The position numbers and the translations under genes are program-made. Positions 1 to 9,406 of a stretch of 64,000 nt of DNA are shown here, in pieces. The stretch is taken from NCBI GenBank assembly GCA_030156945.1, contig JASGLT010000004.1:1-64000 (forward strand), given 5' to 3'. The notes beneath the pieces are model-generated. The model was not told where the DNA came from. It searched no databases and worked only from the letters and a program-made list of their open reading frames with translations. Numbering within the stretch: the stretch's first letter is position 1; every line of letters begins with the position of its first letter. The stretch comes from Thermococcaceae archaeon (lineage in GTDB: Archaea > Methanobacteriota_B > Thermococci > Thermococcales > Thermococcaceae).

Positions 1-935
1 ATCGGCTTTCCTTCGACTTCCACGATATCGAGGGAGAAGTCAACCGGTTTAGCGCTTGCTATTGAGCCACCGACCCCGAAGGCGTCCGCCACATCCGCCA
101 GTTCCTTAAGGCTCTCCTCATCAAGACCGCCGCTGAGGAAGATTTTGACGTGGTTGTACCCCCTTAAATCCAGCTCCCAGCGAACTTCTTCCACGATCTT
201 CTTGAAGTTGCCCCTCCTCGAGCCGGGAGTGTCCAGTCTTACGGCGTTGAGCCTATCTCCAAGTGCCTCTGCCGCCATTAAAGCTTCGAACTTCTCGTCG
301 CAGAGGGTATCAACAAGAGCCGTCCTTGGAACTTCCGGGGGCATGACCTCATCGTAGTACTTCCAGGCCTTCACCTGGTCACCGATTGTTAAGATCAGCG
401 CGTGGGGCATGGTTCCAACGGGCTTTTCGCCTATCATCTCCGCTCCCAGTACTCCTGAAACGCCGTCACAGCCACCAATGAATGCGGAGCGGTCTATCAT
501 TGGGGCTATCGCTGGGTGCATGTGCCTTATCCCAAAGGAGTAGACAGGCTTGAATTTCGCCGCTATCTTGATCCTGAGGGCGGCGGTGGCGATTCCACTC
601 GCCTGACTGAGCATGCCGAGCAAAGCCGTCTCGTAGATGCCGAACTCGTCGTAGTAGCCCTCTATCTGGAGAACTGGTTCGTAGGGGTGGAATATCGTTC
701 CTTCGGGCATTGCATAGACGTTCACGGGGAGCCCCTCGAGGAGCTTTGCAACCTCTTCTATCCCCGCTAAAACTCCCCACTTCCAGCCGTGCGGAAGTGA
801 AGTCGTTGAAACGTCGGCGAAGACCTTCTTCCTTATCCCCTTCTCGCGGAGGATTTTCTGGGTTCGGATGAAGTAAACGTCGGTGGTTCTTCCAGCCCTT
901 ATATCCTCTTCATGGGCGATGTAGAAGTCTCTCAT
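1..935 (-). CDS. Nicotinate phosphoribosyltransferase, 3' end cut by the window edge
   Basis: This enzyme joins nicotinate and PRPP to give nicotinate mononucleotide, the first step of NAD salvage. The gene reads leftward from ATG 935-933 and stays open to base 1, so about 311 codons are visible and the C-terminus is missing. The translation begins [20 protein letters not shown] and contains [27 protein letters not shown] and [11 protein letters not shown], which fit the NAPRTase/QAPRTase-like barrel. A ribosome binding site, AGGTGAGAG, lies six or seven bases before the ATG. Its role complements the de novo genes nadB, nadA and nadC found at 33-38 kb. Family identity is from recognised sequence character, not from a search. 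Confidence 0.85.
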   Translation of the reverse strand, partial: MRDFYIAHEEDIRAGRTTDVYFIRTQKILREKGIRKKVFADVSTTSLPHGWKWGVLAGIEEVAKLLEGLPVNVYAMPEGTIFHPYEPVLQIEGYYDEFGIYETALLGMLSQASGIATAALRIKIAAKFKPVYSFGIRHMHPAIAPMIDRSAFIGGCDGVSGVLGAEMIGEKPVGTMPHALILTIGDQVKAWKYYDEVMPPEVPRTALVDTLCDEKFEALMAAEALGDRLNAVRLDTPGSRRGNFKKIVEEVRWELDLRGYNHVKIFLSGGLDEESLKELADVADAFGVGGSIASAKPVDFSLDIVEVEGKP

Positions 936-1024
936 GGCTCTCACCTTGGAAAATATTTAAGCCCCTCCATATAAGGGGTTTTTGGTCTCCGCAGGCCTTA
1001 TGAGGGATGAGTCCGTATTAACCC

Positions 1025-1828
1025 ATGGGGATTCCTATGAGAGATCCCATCTCCAAACTCATATCCCTCGCCGGAAGGAAAGCCCTCATAACTGGCGCGG
1101 CCTCTGGGATAGGAAAAGCAACTGCACTCCGCTTCGCCGAGGCCGGGGCGTCACTTGAGCTGGTTGACATAGACGAGCTGGGCCTCAAAGGGGTCAAGAA
1201 GGAGGCCGAAGAGTTCGGCGTCGAGGTGAACATCCACCGCGTTGACCTCTCGCGCAAGGTCGAGATCGATGCCCTCTGGAAGGCCCTTGAGGGGAGAGAG
1301 CCCGACATCCTCGTCAACAACGCGGGCGTCTACTGGTTCAGGGACTTTACCGAAGTTAATGAGAACTTCTATGAGAGGGTGATGAACATCAACCTCCACT
1401 CCGTCTTCTGGACCTGCCAGCACTTCGTGAGGGCAAGGAAAGATGAAGGCGGCGTTATCGTCAACGTGAGTTCAATCGAGGCATTCCTGCCCTTCGCGAG
1501 GGGTCTCGTTCATTACGACACTGCAAAGCTGGGAGTCGTCGCCCTCACGAGGGCCATAGCCAGGGAGTACGGAAAGAAAATAAGGGCCAACGTCGTCGTC
1601 CCAGGGGGCATAGAGACGGAGGGTGTAAAGAAACTCAAAAAGGAGGCGATAATGAAGTTCGACACCGAGAAGATTGGCATATCCTTCCACTTCAACGCAC
1701 GCCTTCCGATGGGCCGCTTTGGAGAGCCCGATGAAGTGGCGAGAGTAATCCTCTTCCTCGCGAGCGATTTGGCGAGCTACGTGAACGGGGCAATAGTTCC
1801 CGTGGACGGGGGCTTTCTCTCAACATAG
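1025..1828 (+). CDS. Short-chain dehydrogenase/reductase (SDR)
   Basis: A 267-residue classical SDR, expected to be an NAD(P)-dependent oxidoreductase in the cytoplasm. The dinucleotide-binding motif TGAASGIG is at residues 23-30, NNAG at 98-101, and the catalytic triad is Ser150, Tyr164 and Lys168 (YxxxK). The C-terminus has the usual NGAIVPVDGG stretch. The ATG at 1025 follows a GAGGGATGAG stretch; a second ATG at 1037 (MRDPIS) is an alternative start, since the fold begins only around residue 15. It is divergent from the nicotinate phosphoribosyltransferase and convergent with the secreted protein that ends at 1867. The substrate cannot be told from sequence; 3-oxoacyl-ACP reductase or sugar dehydrogenase would be typical family labels. 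Confidence 0.85.
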   Translation: MGIPMRDPISKLISLAGRKALITGAASGIGKATALRFAEAGASLELVDIDELGLKGVKKEAEEFGVEVNIHRVDLSRKVEIDALWKALEGREPDILVNNAGVYWFRDFTEVNENFYERVMNINLHSVFWTCQHFVRARKDEGGVIVNVSSIEAFLPFARGLVHYDTAKLGVVALTRAIAREYGKKIRANVVVPGGIETEGVKKLKKEAIMKFDTEKIGISFHFNARLPMGRFGEPDEVARVILFLASDLASYVNGAIVPVDGGFLST

Positions 1829-1866
1829 AGAGCATACAGCCAATTATGACACACCACAACTCAGTG

Positions 1867-3369
1867 TCATCGCTTCCCATCGTTTCTCCGTCTAAGGATG
1901 GCGACCGCCACCAACGCGGCAATAGCAGCAAGACCGCTCTTGATAACTGCCCCCAGCGGAATGCCACTCCTTGGTTTTTTGTACAATGACGAAAGCATCT
2001 TGATAGTCAGGTTCTCGAATTCGCCGTTCTTAAAGGCGTACACGCTATCATCGCCAAACACCAACCACTCTCCGCAGCAAAACACCACCCCGTACTCGCT
2101 GCCTTTTAGGGAACCTGGCAGCTCAACGCCCTCCCCCGATGTGAGGTTAAAGACGTGGGTTAGATTAAAAAAGAGAACCGAACTTCCGCCGGAGACTACA
2201 AGAGGGAATCTCGGTTCGACTTTTAATCCAGATAGAGTCCTCCACGGCCAGTCAGCTCCGAAACTGCCGTAATACCTCACGTACGCTATCCCAACAACTG
2301 AATCGTTGACGTTAAGGGAGTTTACAGGAACGAGCGAGAGGTTCCTGAGCTCGAACAGCTCAAGCCTTAGGCTGGCCCCCTCGGAATTCCCGAAAATCGG
2401 AGTGGTCGATAGGATGTAGCCCTTATTGGAGGTCACTAACGCGTGGAGTTCAGTGTAGTCGTTTTCGTCTTCAAAAGTGCGAATTTTGGCGAAGTCCGTG
2501 CCGTTGAACACCCAGACTGCCACAGTAGAACCGTTTTGAGATTCTCTAAAGAGTATCGGGCTCCCGATCCAGAAATCGGGTAGATAAATTCCCGCGTTTT
2601 CTGGAGTCCTGTTTTCTAGCCTCCTATTGTAAGTCAACACCAGCGACGAATTCTCTATGGTGAACATTCTAACCCATCCACCGTCAGCCGAGACTACCAG
2701 GAAGGTTCTGTTACCATCGACGGCTATTTCAGTTGAGTACCAGCCTGTTTCGCTAATTTTGCGCTTCGTGAGAACATTGCCATTCTCATCAACCAGATAG
2801 ATCCAGGAATCAGCAACGACTAACCAGGCATTGAGCTGGGGCACCCATCTCTCAAGCCCCGTGACGTTGAGAAGTAAGACTGTTCCATCCTTCAGGAGGT
2901 AGTCCCTGAACTCATAAGAACACTCCCCGTGCGCGAGGTCGTCGTTTGGCCCTGCCCCCAAGAAGGTGATGTAGTACTCCCTGCCGTTCCAGGCGATATC
3001 AAGGTCGTTGTCGGTGCACGCACTTCCCCCACGGAAGGTGTGTACGAGCTCAAACTTGCCGTGGCGGTAGAGATAGAGCTTCACTGTTACGGTGTTCCCC
3101 TTCTGAAGGAGCCAGTATTTTCCATTCCAGTGCCTCACGATGTACTCCCTGCCGAAGGGGAGCTTCTCGGCCTCGAAGGAGCGGCCGTCGTAAACCACGC
3201 CGTAGAACCCGTTCGAGGTTTCGTTGAGGAGCAGGAACGCAATTTTATCGCCTGCCGGGTAGGCGTTCACGATTTTTAAGCTACTTTCAATGCCCAGTGC
3301 TGGAGCGGGGCTCACGATCAGAAAAATAAAGACAAAAGCGAGGGCAGCGCAGGTCACCAATCGGGGCAT
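1867..3369 (-). CDS. Secreted, C-terminally membrane-anchored protein of unknown function
   Basis: A 500-residue protein with an N-terminal signal sequence (hydrophobic stretch LAFVFIFLIVSPAPALG, about residues 10-26) and a single C-terminal membrane segment (about residues 473-493) followed by RRRNDGKR. The large middle part is therefore probably outside the cell. It is rich in short beta-type segments with repeating NGREYY, NGKYWL and NGTDFA patterns, which suggests a beta-propeller; that is inference. Its ATG (3369) lies inside the last codons of the upstream gene, overlapping it by 16 bases, with GGTGAGGGAGAA as binding site, so the two are translationally coupled. I do not recognise a named family. 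Confidence 0.75.
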   Translation of the reverse strand: MPRLVTCAALAFVFIFLIVSPAPALGIESSLKIVNAYPAGDKIAFLLLNETSNGFYGVVYDGRSFEAEKLPFGREYIVRHWNGKYWLLQKGNTVTVKLYLYRHGKFELVHTFRGGSACTDNDLDIAWNGREYYITFLGAGPNDDLAHGECSYEFRDYLLKDGTVLLLNVTGLERWVPQLNAWLVVADSWIYLVDENGNVLTKRKISETGWYSTEIAVDGNRTFLVVSADGGWVRMFTIENSSLVLTYNRRLENRTPENAGIYLPDFWIGSPILFRESQNGSTVAVWVFNGTDFAKIRTFEDENDYTELHALVTSNKGYILSTTPIFGNSEGASLRLELFELRNLSLVPVNSLNVNDSVVGIAYVRYYGSFGADWPWRTLSGLKVEPRFPLVVSGGSSVLFFNLTHVFNLTSGEGVELPGSLKGSEYGVVFCCGEWLVFGDDSVYAFKNGEFENLTIKMLSSLYKKPRSGIPLGAVIKSGLAAIAALVAVAILRRRNDGKR

Positions 3370-4277
3370 TTCTCCCTCACCAGGTTAACATTCCTCAGGT
3401 TGGTACCGTAGTAGTAAGCTCTATTGGGCCATACGTGCCCCTTAATTCTTTTCTGGACTTTAACATAGTCACATGCCTTGTTTACTAAATCCGGATATAA
3501 GTTTATAGCCTCATCAACTTCCATTTCGATAGAACCATTCGGGATGTCTTCTATCCATCTAAAAACTTTGGTTAGCTCATCAAGCCTTTCTTTTTCATCT
3601 GTGTTTAGATATGGATATTCACCTGGTGGTTTCTGTAAACTTCCTGAGTAGTAGTCCCGCCATGTTTGATAATAATGTGGTTGGACAAAAACGTGGGTGA
3701 AGTGCTGTGATAGAAGTTTTATATCAGTTCTATCTAGATCTACCCTATCGTTTACATACGGTATCCAGATGAACTGCTGACCCCAGTCCTTTATCTTCTC
3801 AGAGAGAGCTATGATGTCCTCCTCGTAAACCACTGCTCGCACAATCTGCCAAGGAAATTCTAAGTTCCAGTAGAACCCCCTCTGAAGTCCGCTTGTATGG
3901 GTATACACCCCATCAAGCCATCCCCTCCAGTAGTCCAAACCTCTGATCCGGGGTTTTATTGTGTAATTTGAGTTCTTAAAGAGCTCCCACTGCTCTTTAT
4001 CATCCCTGACGAGTACAGGAATCTCGACGAGATAGGGGAGTTCAGGGTTTACCTCTTGTTCCAGCCATTGTGCCAGCTGCTTGCCGCCGTTGTAGCCATT
4101 ATCGTAGGAGTAACCGCTCATCGGCATCTGCCCATACTCTCCATCCCTACCAGGGGCATGGAGGACTATCATGTAGTCAAACCCGAGATCCCTCAGCTTA
4201 GAGGTCGGCATGTTGGTATCAAAGGCCGCGTAGCTCCCGTACTGCGGCTTGAAATACCACAGCACATACGTCGTCAT
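3354..4277 (-). CDS. Hypothetical protein, possibly DUF4855-like barrel
   Basis: The start is placed at ATG 4277 (MTTYVLWYFKPQ), 307 residues, because GGTGG sits five bases upstream; a TTG at 4289 would put that binding site inside the gene. The protein has no signal peptide that I can see. Stretches such as FIWIPYVNDR and VFVQPHYYQTW resemble DUF4855, a barrel-like family of unknown function, but I hold this loosely. It is the first gene of a two-gene unit with the secreted protein downstream (16-base overlap), so the two probably act together. A good box A (CTTATAAAT on the plus strand, 4310-4318) lies about 33 bases upstream of the ATG. Confidence 0.65.
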   Translation of the reverse strand: MTTYVLWYFKPQYGSYAAFDTNMPTSKLRDLGFDYMIVLHAPGRDGEYGQMPMSGYSYDNGYNGGKQLAQWLEQEVNPELPYLVEIPVLVRDDKEQWELFKNSNYTIKPRIRGLDYWRGWLDGVYTHTSGLQRGFYWNLEFPWQIVRAVVYEEDIIALSEKIKDWGQQFIWIPYVNDRVDLDRTDIKLLSQHFTHVFVQPHYYQTWRDYYSGSLQKPPGEYPYLNTDEKERLDELTKVFRWIEDIPNGSIEMEVDEAINLYPDLVNKACDYVKVQKRIKGHVWPNRAYYYGTNLRNVNLVREKCPDW

Positions 4278-4309
4278 GATACCACCCAACTTAGTTTTTA
4301 CCTTAGATA

Positions 4310-4318
4310 CTTATAAAT
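4310..4318 (-). promoter_or_regulatory. Box A promoter of the 4277-1867 two-gene unit
   Basis: On the minus strand this reads ATTTATAAG, with an A-rich element just upstream. It would place transcription start near 4288, about 10 bases before the ATG at 4277. That supports the chosen start over the TTG at 4289. Confidence 0.6.
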
Positions 4319-4419
4319 TTTTTGGATTCAGCATTTAAACAATGTGATAAAATTCATGTTTCAATAATAAACTCCAATGCCATGTATCAAAACACAACAG
4401 AATAAGGGGAAAGCGTTGA

Positions 4420-5319
4420 TTACAGTCTGAAAGGAACCTCAGCCCCTTCTCCCTTCTCGATCTTGTGAAGCTCCCTCCTGTAGGCCTCAAGCGGTCTGTC
4501 CTCTACCTTGAGGTAGCCGGCGAAGGTCTTGGGCCTCTTCTCAAGCTCGTCAAAGAACTCCGGGTAGCGCTTATCCCTCACTATGTGGTGGTCGAGGATT
4601 ATCTCGGCGTTGGTCTCGCGGATTATCTCGTTGAGGTTTTCAACGCCAATTTCCCAAGAGCCTGCTGCCCTCGGGCCGAGGTAAGTTGGGGGCCCGCCGG
4701 TTATCAGCAGGTCGGGGTTCTTATCGATTATCCACTCGATAGCCTTTCTGCTAAGCAGCTGAATGTCGCTGGCGTGGATTACCCTCTCCCTCCCATCGTC
4801 GATGAGAACCATCACGACGAAGCCGAGCTTCGAACCCTCGCTCCCATGGGGGACAGCAGGAGAGAACTCGAGCGTAACGCCTCCGAGGTCGAAGCTCCTT
4901 CCGTCGGCGTACTCTATCTTTTTCGCTATTGGCTCGGCGTTCTTGAGGAAGGCCCAGGCACGCTTTCTCTGGCTGAAGTTGATGTTCTCCCTCGGGTGCT
5001 TGATGAAAAGGAGCTTTCCCGCGTAGATTTCCTTAGCAAGAGCCTCACTGGAGCTCTCGTAGAGGCCTTCAAAGAAGGGGGTGTGGTGGTCATAGTGGTA
5101 GTGGGAGATCGTTACAACGTCGGCTTTCCTCGCGTAACCCTGGATTTTCCTTCTCATCTGATGCAGGCTCTCTATCTCCACATTGGCCGGAGGAAGACCG
5201 TAGCGCCTTGGCCCAAGGGCCACCCCTGGATCTATGAGAATTTTAATTCCCCCGGCTTCCACGAAGGTCGCCAAACTCCTCACTCCAAGGCTCTCAGCAG
5301 CAAGGGGGATCACCCGCAT
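4420..5319 (-). CDS. UPF0282 family metallo-beta-lactamase-fold hydrolase
   Basis: A 299-residue protein opening MRVIPLAAESLGVRSLATF, followed by ILIDPGVALGPRRYGLPP, which is characteristic of the archaeal UPF0282 family. The metal-binding motif HYHYDHH is at residues 73-79, and later histidine/aspartate motifs (VPHGSEGSKLGF, HASDIQLL, LDHHI) complete the fold. It should be a zinc-dependent hydrolase, but the substrate is unknown. The start is taken at ATG 5319, preceded by AGGTGGTAGA; a GTG five codons upstream is less likely because it overlaps that site. It stands alone between two promoters. Confidence 0.85.
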   Translation of the reverse strand: MRVIPLAAESLGVRSLATFVEAGGIKILIDPGVALGPRRYGLPPANVEIESLHQMRRKIQGYARKADVVTISHYHYDHHTPFFEGLYESSSEALAKEIYAGKLLFIKHPRENINFSQRKRAWAFLKNAEPIAKKIEYADGRSFDLGGVTLEFSPAVPHGSEGSKLGFVVMVLIDDGRERVIHASDIQLLSRKAIEWIIDKNPDLLITGGPPTYLGPRAAGSWEIGVENLNEIIRETNAEIILDHHIVRDKRYPEFFDELEKRPKTFAGYLKVEDRPLEAYRRELHKIEKGEGAEVPFRL

Positions 5320-5427
5320 TCTACCACCTGCCACTCATTGTTTGCAAGGGTTAATAAGCATGACCACCCGAATTTGAAGCCCCTAAATGGTTGTATCCAT
5401 TGAGTCGCACTCCGAAGGAGGCGCAAG

Positions 5428-5436
5428 ATTTAAAAG
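5428..5436 (+). promoter_or_regulatory. Box A before the transglutaminase-like gene
   Basis: ATTTAAAAG lies 26-34 bases before ATG 5462. Transcription would start near 5458, giving a nearly leaderless message, and would exclude the upstream ATG at 5387 as the real start. Confidence 0.5.
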
Positions 5437-5461
5437 AGTCTCCTGCGCTATTTTTGGGTGT

Positions 5462-6346
5462 ATGGGAGTGTATAGAGCCGCTGCAATCCCAATAATAGTG
5501 CTATTTTTCACGGCTGGACTGGTGGGCCACAATACGGGTAGGCTCAGGGAGCTGCCGGTAGTGGGCCCTCCATGGGATGACCTGATGAGTAGCACCATAG
5601 AGGGTGTTTACGCCCTTACAGGATTTTATCTCGGGACCGTTGGTGTTGTTGATAGTGCAGTCTCCGAGACGATGCCACTCAATGCACGGGATGAGTACAT
5701 TTACAGGGTTCAGAACAGCTCCTACGTCTATCCCTACTGGAGCTACACCGCTTTTCCCCGTGAGAAGCTTCCCGAGATCCTCAAATCTAAGGTGGTTCAG
5801 GATTTTCTCGATTCCGTGATAGAGGAAGCCGAATCCAGGCTCAGTGGGAAGAAAATTCCAAAAGACGAGTATGTGCTATACCTTCGTGCCACAGCCTACG
5901 AGGTTATGGTTGAGAGGCACAAATACTGTGCCGGCGGTCCGACTAAAGACCCCCGCTACGTCGTGACCCGCTGTGGGGACTGCGATGACTGGCACGTTGT
6001 GGCCTACGCGTTAATCTCAAAGATAAACGAGAGGTACGGTATAGACGCGAGGTACGACTGGTTCCCGCCCATAGGTCGGCTTTACAAGGGGGAATATTCG
6101 AGTGATATTGGTTCGGACTACATTGAGCTGAACGGACACTGCCCGATGCTTCTGGATTCAAAAAATGACTGCGTTGTGAAGATAAGGAGGTTCAAAAAGT
6201 ACTCTTCCCTAAGCGCATTCTACGCCCGTAACGGAGAGGGGGGTATAGTTTATCTTTTCGAGTTTCCAGAGCTCAGATACGTTTCCATTGACGACATCCT
6301 CAAAGAGGAAGGCAATCCCGCGGTAAAGTATTTAAACGGAGCCTGA
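5462..6346 (+). CDS. Membrane-anchored transglutaminase-like (papain-fold) protein
   Basis: From ATG 5462 the product has 294 residues with one N-terminal hydrophobic segment (about residues 5-22, AAAIPIIVLFFTAGLVG), so the rest is probably extracytoplasmic. The stretch CGDCDDWHVVAYALI places Cys174 at the head of a helix, as in transglutaminase-like cysteine proteases, and NGHCPMLLD (His226) could provide the catalytic histidine. Both are pattern matches only. The frame is open from 5387, but box A at 5428-5436 argues for the later start. The last 20 bases carry a possible promoter (AGTATTTAAAC near 6328-6337) for what follows. Substrate and role are unknown. Confidence 0.65.
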   Translation: MGVYRAAAIPIIVLFFTAGLVGHNTGRLRELPVVGPPWDDLMSSTIEGVYALTGFYLGTVGVVDSAVSETMPLNARDEYIYRVQNSSYVYPYWSYTAFPREKLPEILKSKVVQDFLDSVIEEAESRLSGKKIPKDEYVLYLRATAYEVMVERHKYCAGGPTKDPRYVVTRCGDCDDWHVVAYALISKINERYGIDARYDWFPPIGRLYKGEYSSDIGSDYIELNGHCPMLLDSKNDCVVKIRRFKKYSSLSAFYARNGEGGIVYLFEFPELRYVSIDDILKEEGNPAVKYLNGA

Positions 6347-6357
6347 CAATGAAAAAC

Positions 6358-6418
6358 GACCGATGAGGAGTGTCATCCCTCCTGACGTCGAGATGATGAC
6401 ATTATCCCCACCTGAGGT
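6358..6418 (+). ncRNA. Candidate box C/D guide sRNA
   Basis: In order: a C-like box CGATGAG (6361-6367), a 14-base guide, CTGA as D' (6382-6385), a seven-base spacer, a perfect C' box ATGATGA (6393-6399), a 12-base guide CATTATCCCCAC (6400-6411) and CTGA as D (6412-6415). Box spacing and length fit archaeal box C/D sRNAs that direct 2'-O-methylation. Box A at about 6328-6337 would start transcription near 6358, just at the C box. The D box runs straight into GAGGTG, the ribosome binding site of the gene at 6425. I could not identify rRNA or tRNA targets. Confidence 0.55.
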
Positions 6419-6424
6419 GTTCAT

Positions 6425-6892
6425 ATGATTGGACTGTTCAGGAAAAAGAAGGAGAAAACCGGACCTTTCATATATCTGAGTGAACCAACGATGCTGTACC
6501 ATACCCGGACAGAGAAGGCCATAGTCGAGATAATCAATGAGAAGCTCGGCTCAGAAAACATACTCGTGCCGTCAAAATACGGAATGAGGGACACGAGTCA
6601 CAGGATCGAGGAGGCGGAGTACTTCGTCGCCGTTGCCCCGCTCGGAAAATTTACATCCCTCGTGGGGCGGGAAGTGAAGATAGCCCTTGAAAGGGGATTA
6701 AAGGTGTTTACCCTGCTCCTTGCCAGGGAAGGAGATGAGCTCGTCTACCTGTGGGTAGAGGGAGTTCCAGAGGACGTTGAGTGGCTTTCTCCCGATGAGA
6801 CCATGGAGTTCACAAAACTCTTCGTGAACTCAGAGTTCATGGACATACTCAAACACGGGCTTCTAATTGGATCAAGAAAAAGGGAATGGTGA
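6425..6892 (+). CDS. Hypothetical protein with Rossmann-like pattern
   Basis: A 155-residue cytoplasmic protein. After a basic start (MIGLFRKKKEK) it alternates strands and helices: FIYLSEPTML, EKAIVEIINEKLG, NILVPSKYGMRD, IEEAEYFVAVAPLGKF, REVKIALERGLKVFTLLL. The layout recalls small nucleotide-binding folds such as nucleoside deoxyribosyltransferase-like or TIR-like proteins; this is inference from pattern and I cannot name catalytic residues with confidence. The binding site GAGGTG (6415-6420) sits directly after the D box of the candidate sRNA at 6358-6418, so expression of the two may be linked. It is convergent with nfnL. Confidence 0.7.
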   Translation: MIGLFRKKKEKTGPFIYLSEPTMLYHTRTEKAIVEIINEKLGSENILVPSKYGMRDTSHRIEEAEYFVAVAPLGKFTSLVGREVKIALERGLKVFTLLLAREGDELVYLWVEGVPEDVEWLSPDETMEFTKLFVNSEFMDILKHGLLIGSRKREW

Positions 6893-6898
6893 AAAGGG

Positions 6899-8347
<1,449 letters not shown>

Positions 8348-9202
8348 TCAGATCACCCCCTTCTCGCGGAGCTTTGCAAGGTATCTTTCCCTCGCGAAGG
8401 CCTGCTGCTCGGCAAAGCGGGAGTCTCTCCTTATCACGTCGTCCCAGTCCACCTTGTGGGCATAGAACATTGGCCCGTCCCTGCAGGCGAACTTTATCTC
8501 ACCGTCGTAGAGAATCCTGCACGAGCCGCACATTCCAGTTCCATCCACCATTATCTGCCTCACGGTGGTTATCGTGGGAATGCCGTAGGGCCTTGTTAGT
8601 TCGGCGAGCTTCTTGAGGCTCCCGAGCTTTCCACCCGCGAAAACGATGTCAACCTTGTCCTGCTCGATCAGCTCCTTCAGGACGTCGAGGTAGTGACCCT
8701 TCCTCCCAACGCTCCCGTCCTCGGTCGTTATGTAGAATTCATCGGCGACAGGCTTCGAGAGAAACTTCTCAGGATAGACGTGGTCTTTGGTCTCAAAGCT
8801 GTGAATCGCTATGGTGTAATTGCCCGCTTCCTTCATTGCCTTGAGTGTGGCATAACATTCAGCTTGGGCACAGACGGCATCGGCGGCAAAAACAACGTTG
8901 CCGTAGTGTTTGACTTCAATTGGCTTCCCAAGCGGCCCGGCAACGCTCAGAAGCTCGTCTCCAACCTGCTTCTCGTACCAGAGCTTGAAGGTCGTAACGC
9001 CGTGGCGCCTTATGAACATGCCCACCCTTCCAGTGTCTTTATCTGCATAGTAGACTGACATCGGCACCCTTTCGCCTTTCTCGTCCACTATTAGGACTAT
9101 GAACTGCCCCGGCTTCCAAGAGCGGGCCACGTGCGGCGCTTCCACCTCCATGAAGAAGTCTATCACGGACAGGTTTTCTTTGGCCGTTATCTTATACCCC
9201 AT
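8348..9202 (-). CDS. nfnS: NfnS-type small subunit (SudB), FAD and [2Fe-2S] protein
   Basis: A 284-residue ferredoxin-NADP reductase-like subunit, first gene of the nfnS-nfnL unit. It has the flavin-binding RVPMSVYYA region, a nucleotide-binding VFAGGKLGSLKKL, and a C-terminal cluster motif D-x4-C-x2-C-x11-C (VDGTGMCGSC, then FAC). The leading aspartate fits the unusual Asp/Cys3-ligated [2Fe-2S] cluster reported for the Pyrococcus sulfide dehydrogenase. It should bind NAD(H) and FAD and pair with NfnL. The promoter has a TATA element and two SurR-type sites (see 9245-9295). Confidence 0.88.
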   Translation of the reverse strand: MGYKITAKENLSVIDFFMEVEAPHVARSWKPGQFIVLIVDEKGERVPMSVYYADKDTGRVGMFIRRHGVTTFKLWYEKQVGDELLSVAGPLGKPIEVKHYGNVVFAADAVCAQAECYATLKAMKEAGNYTIAIHSFETKDHVYPEKFLSKPVADEFYITTEDGSVGRKGHYLDVLKELIEQDKVDIVFAGGKLGSLKKLAELTRPYGIPTITTVRQIMVDGTGMCGSCRILYDGEIKFACRDGPMFYAHKVDWDDVIRRDSRFAEQQAFARERYLAKLREKGVI

Positions 9203-9211
9203 AATGCACCA

Positions 9212-9239
9212 CCTTGTTCACGTGAACAGCCTTGTTCAC
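9212..9239. repeat. Direct repeats and palindrome in the nfnS leader
   Basis: CCTTGTTCAC occurs at 9212-9221 and again at 9230-9239, 18 bases apart, and GTTCACGTGAAC at 9216-9227 is a perfect 12-base palindrome. The elements lie between the predicted start of transcription (about 9240) and the nfnS ATG (9202). They may be an operator or an mRNA structure. Confidence 0.5.
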
Positions 9240-9244
9240 TTTAG

Positions 9245-9295
9245 GTTATGAACGCAAGGTGTTTATATACATTTTTTGAACCAAAGGTTTAGAAC
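9245..9295 (-). promoter_or_regulatory. nfnS promoter with two SurR-type sites
   Basis: Read on the minus strand: GTTCTAAACCTTTGGTT (9295-9279) matches the extended SurR pattern GTTn3AACn5GTT exactly; then an A-run BRE (9277-9271), TATA element GTATATAAAC (9270-9261), and a core GTTCATAAC (9253-9245) in the region just before the start of transcription. SurR is the redox-sensitive sulfur-response regulator known from Pyrococcus furiosus. The site upstream of BRE would be in an activating position and the one downstream in a repressing position. Confidence 0.6.
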
Positions 9296-9406
9296 CCAAA
9301 TTTTCACCAAAAACTCCTGAGAGGTCTTCTTTAAAGGAAGGTGAGAGCTCCATTTCGACAGGCAATACTTTTTAGTTAGTTCAGCAAACTGTGAGCAGGT
9401 GATAGC

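Noticed and set aside
5387-5461. N-terminal extension of the transglutaminase-like protein
   Set aside because: Box A at 5428-5436 lies within it and no binding site precedes ATG 5387.
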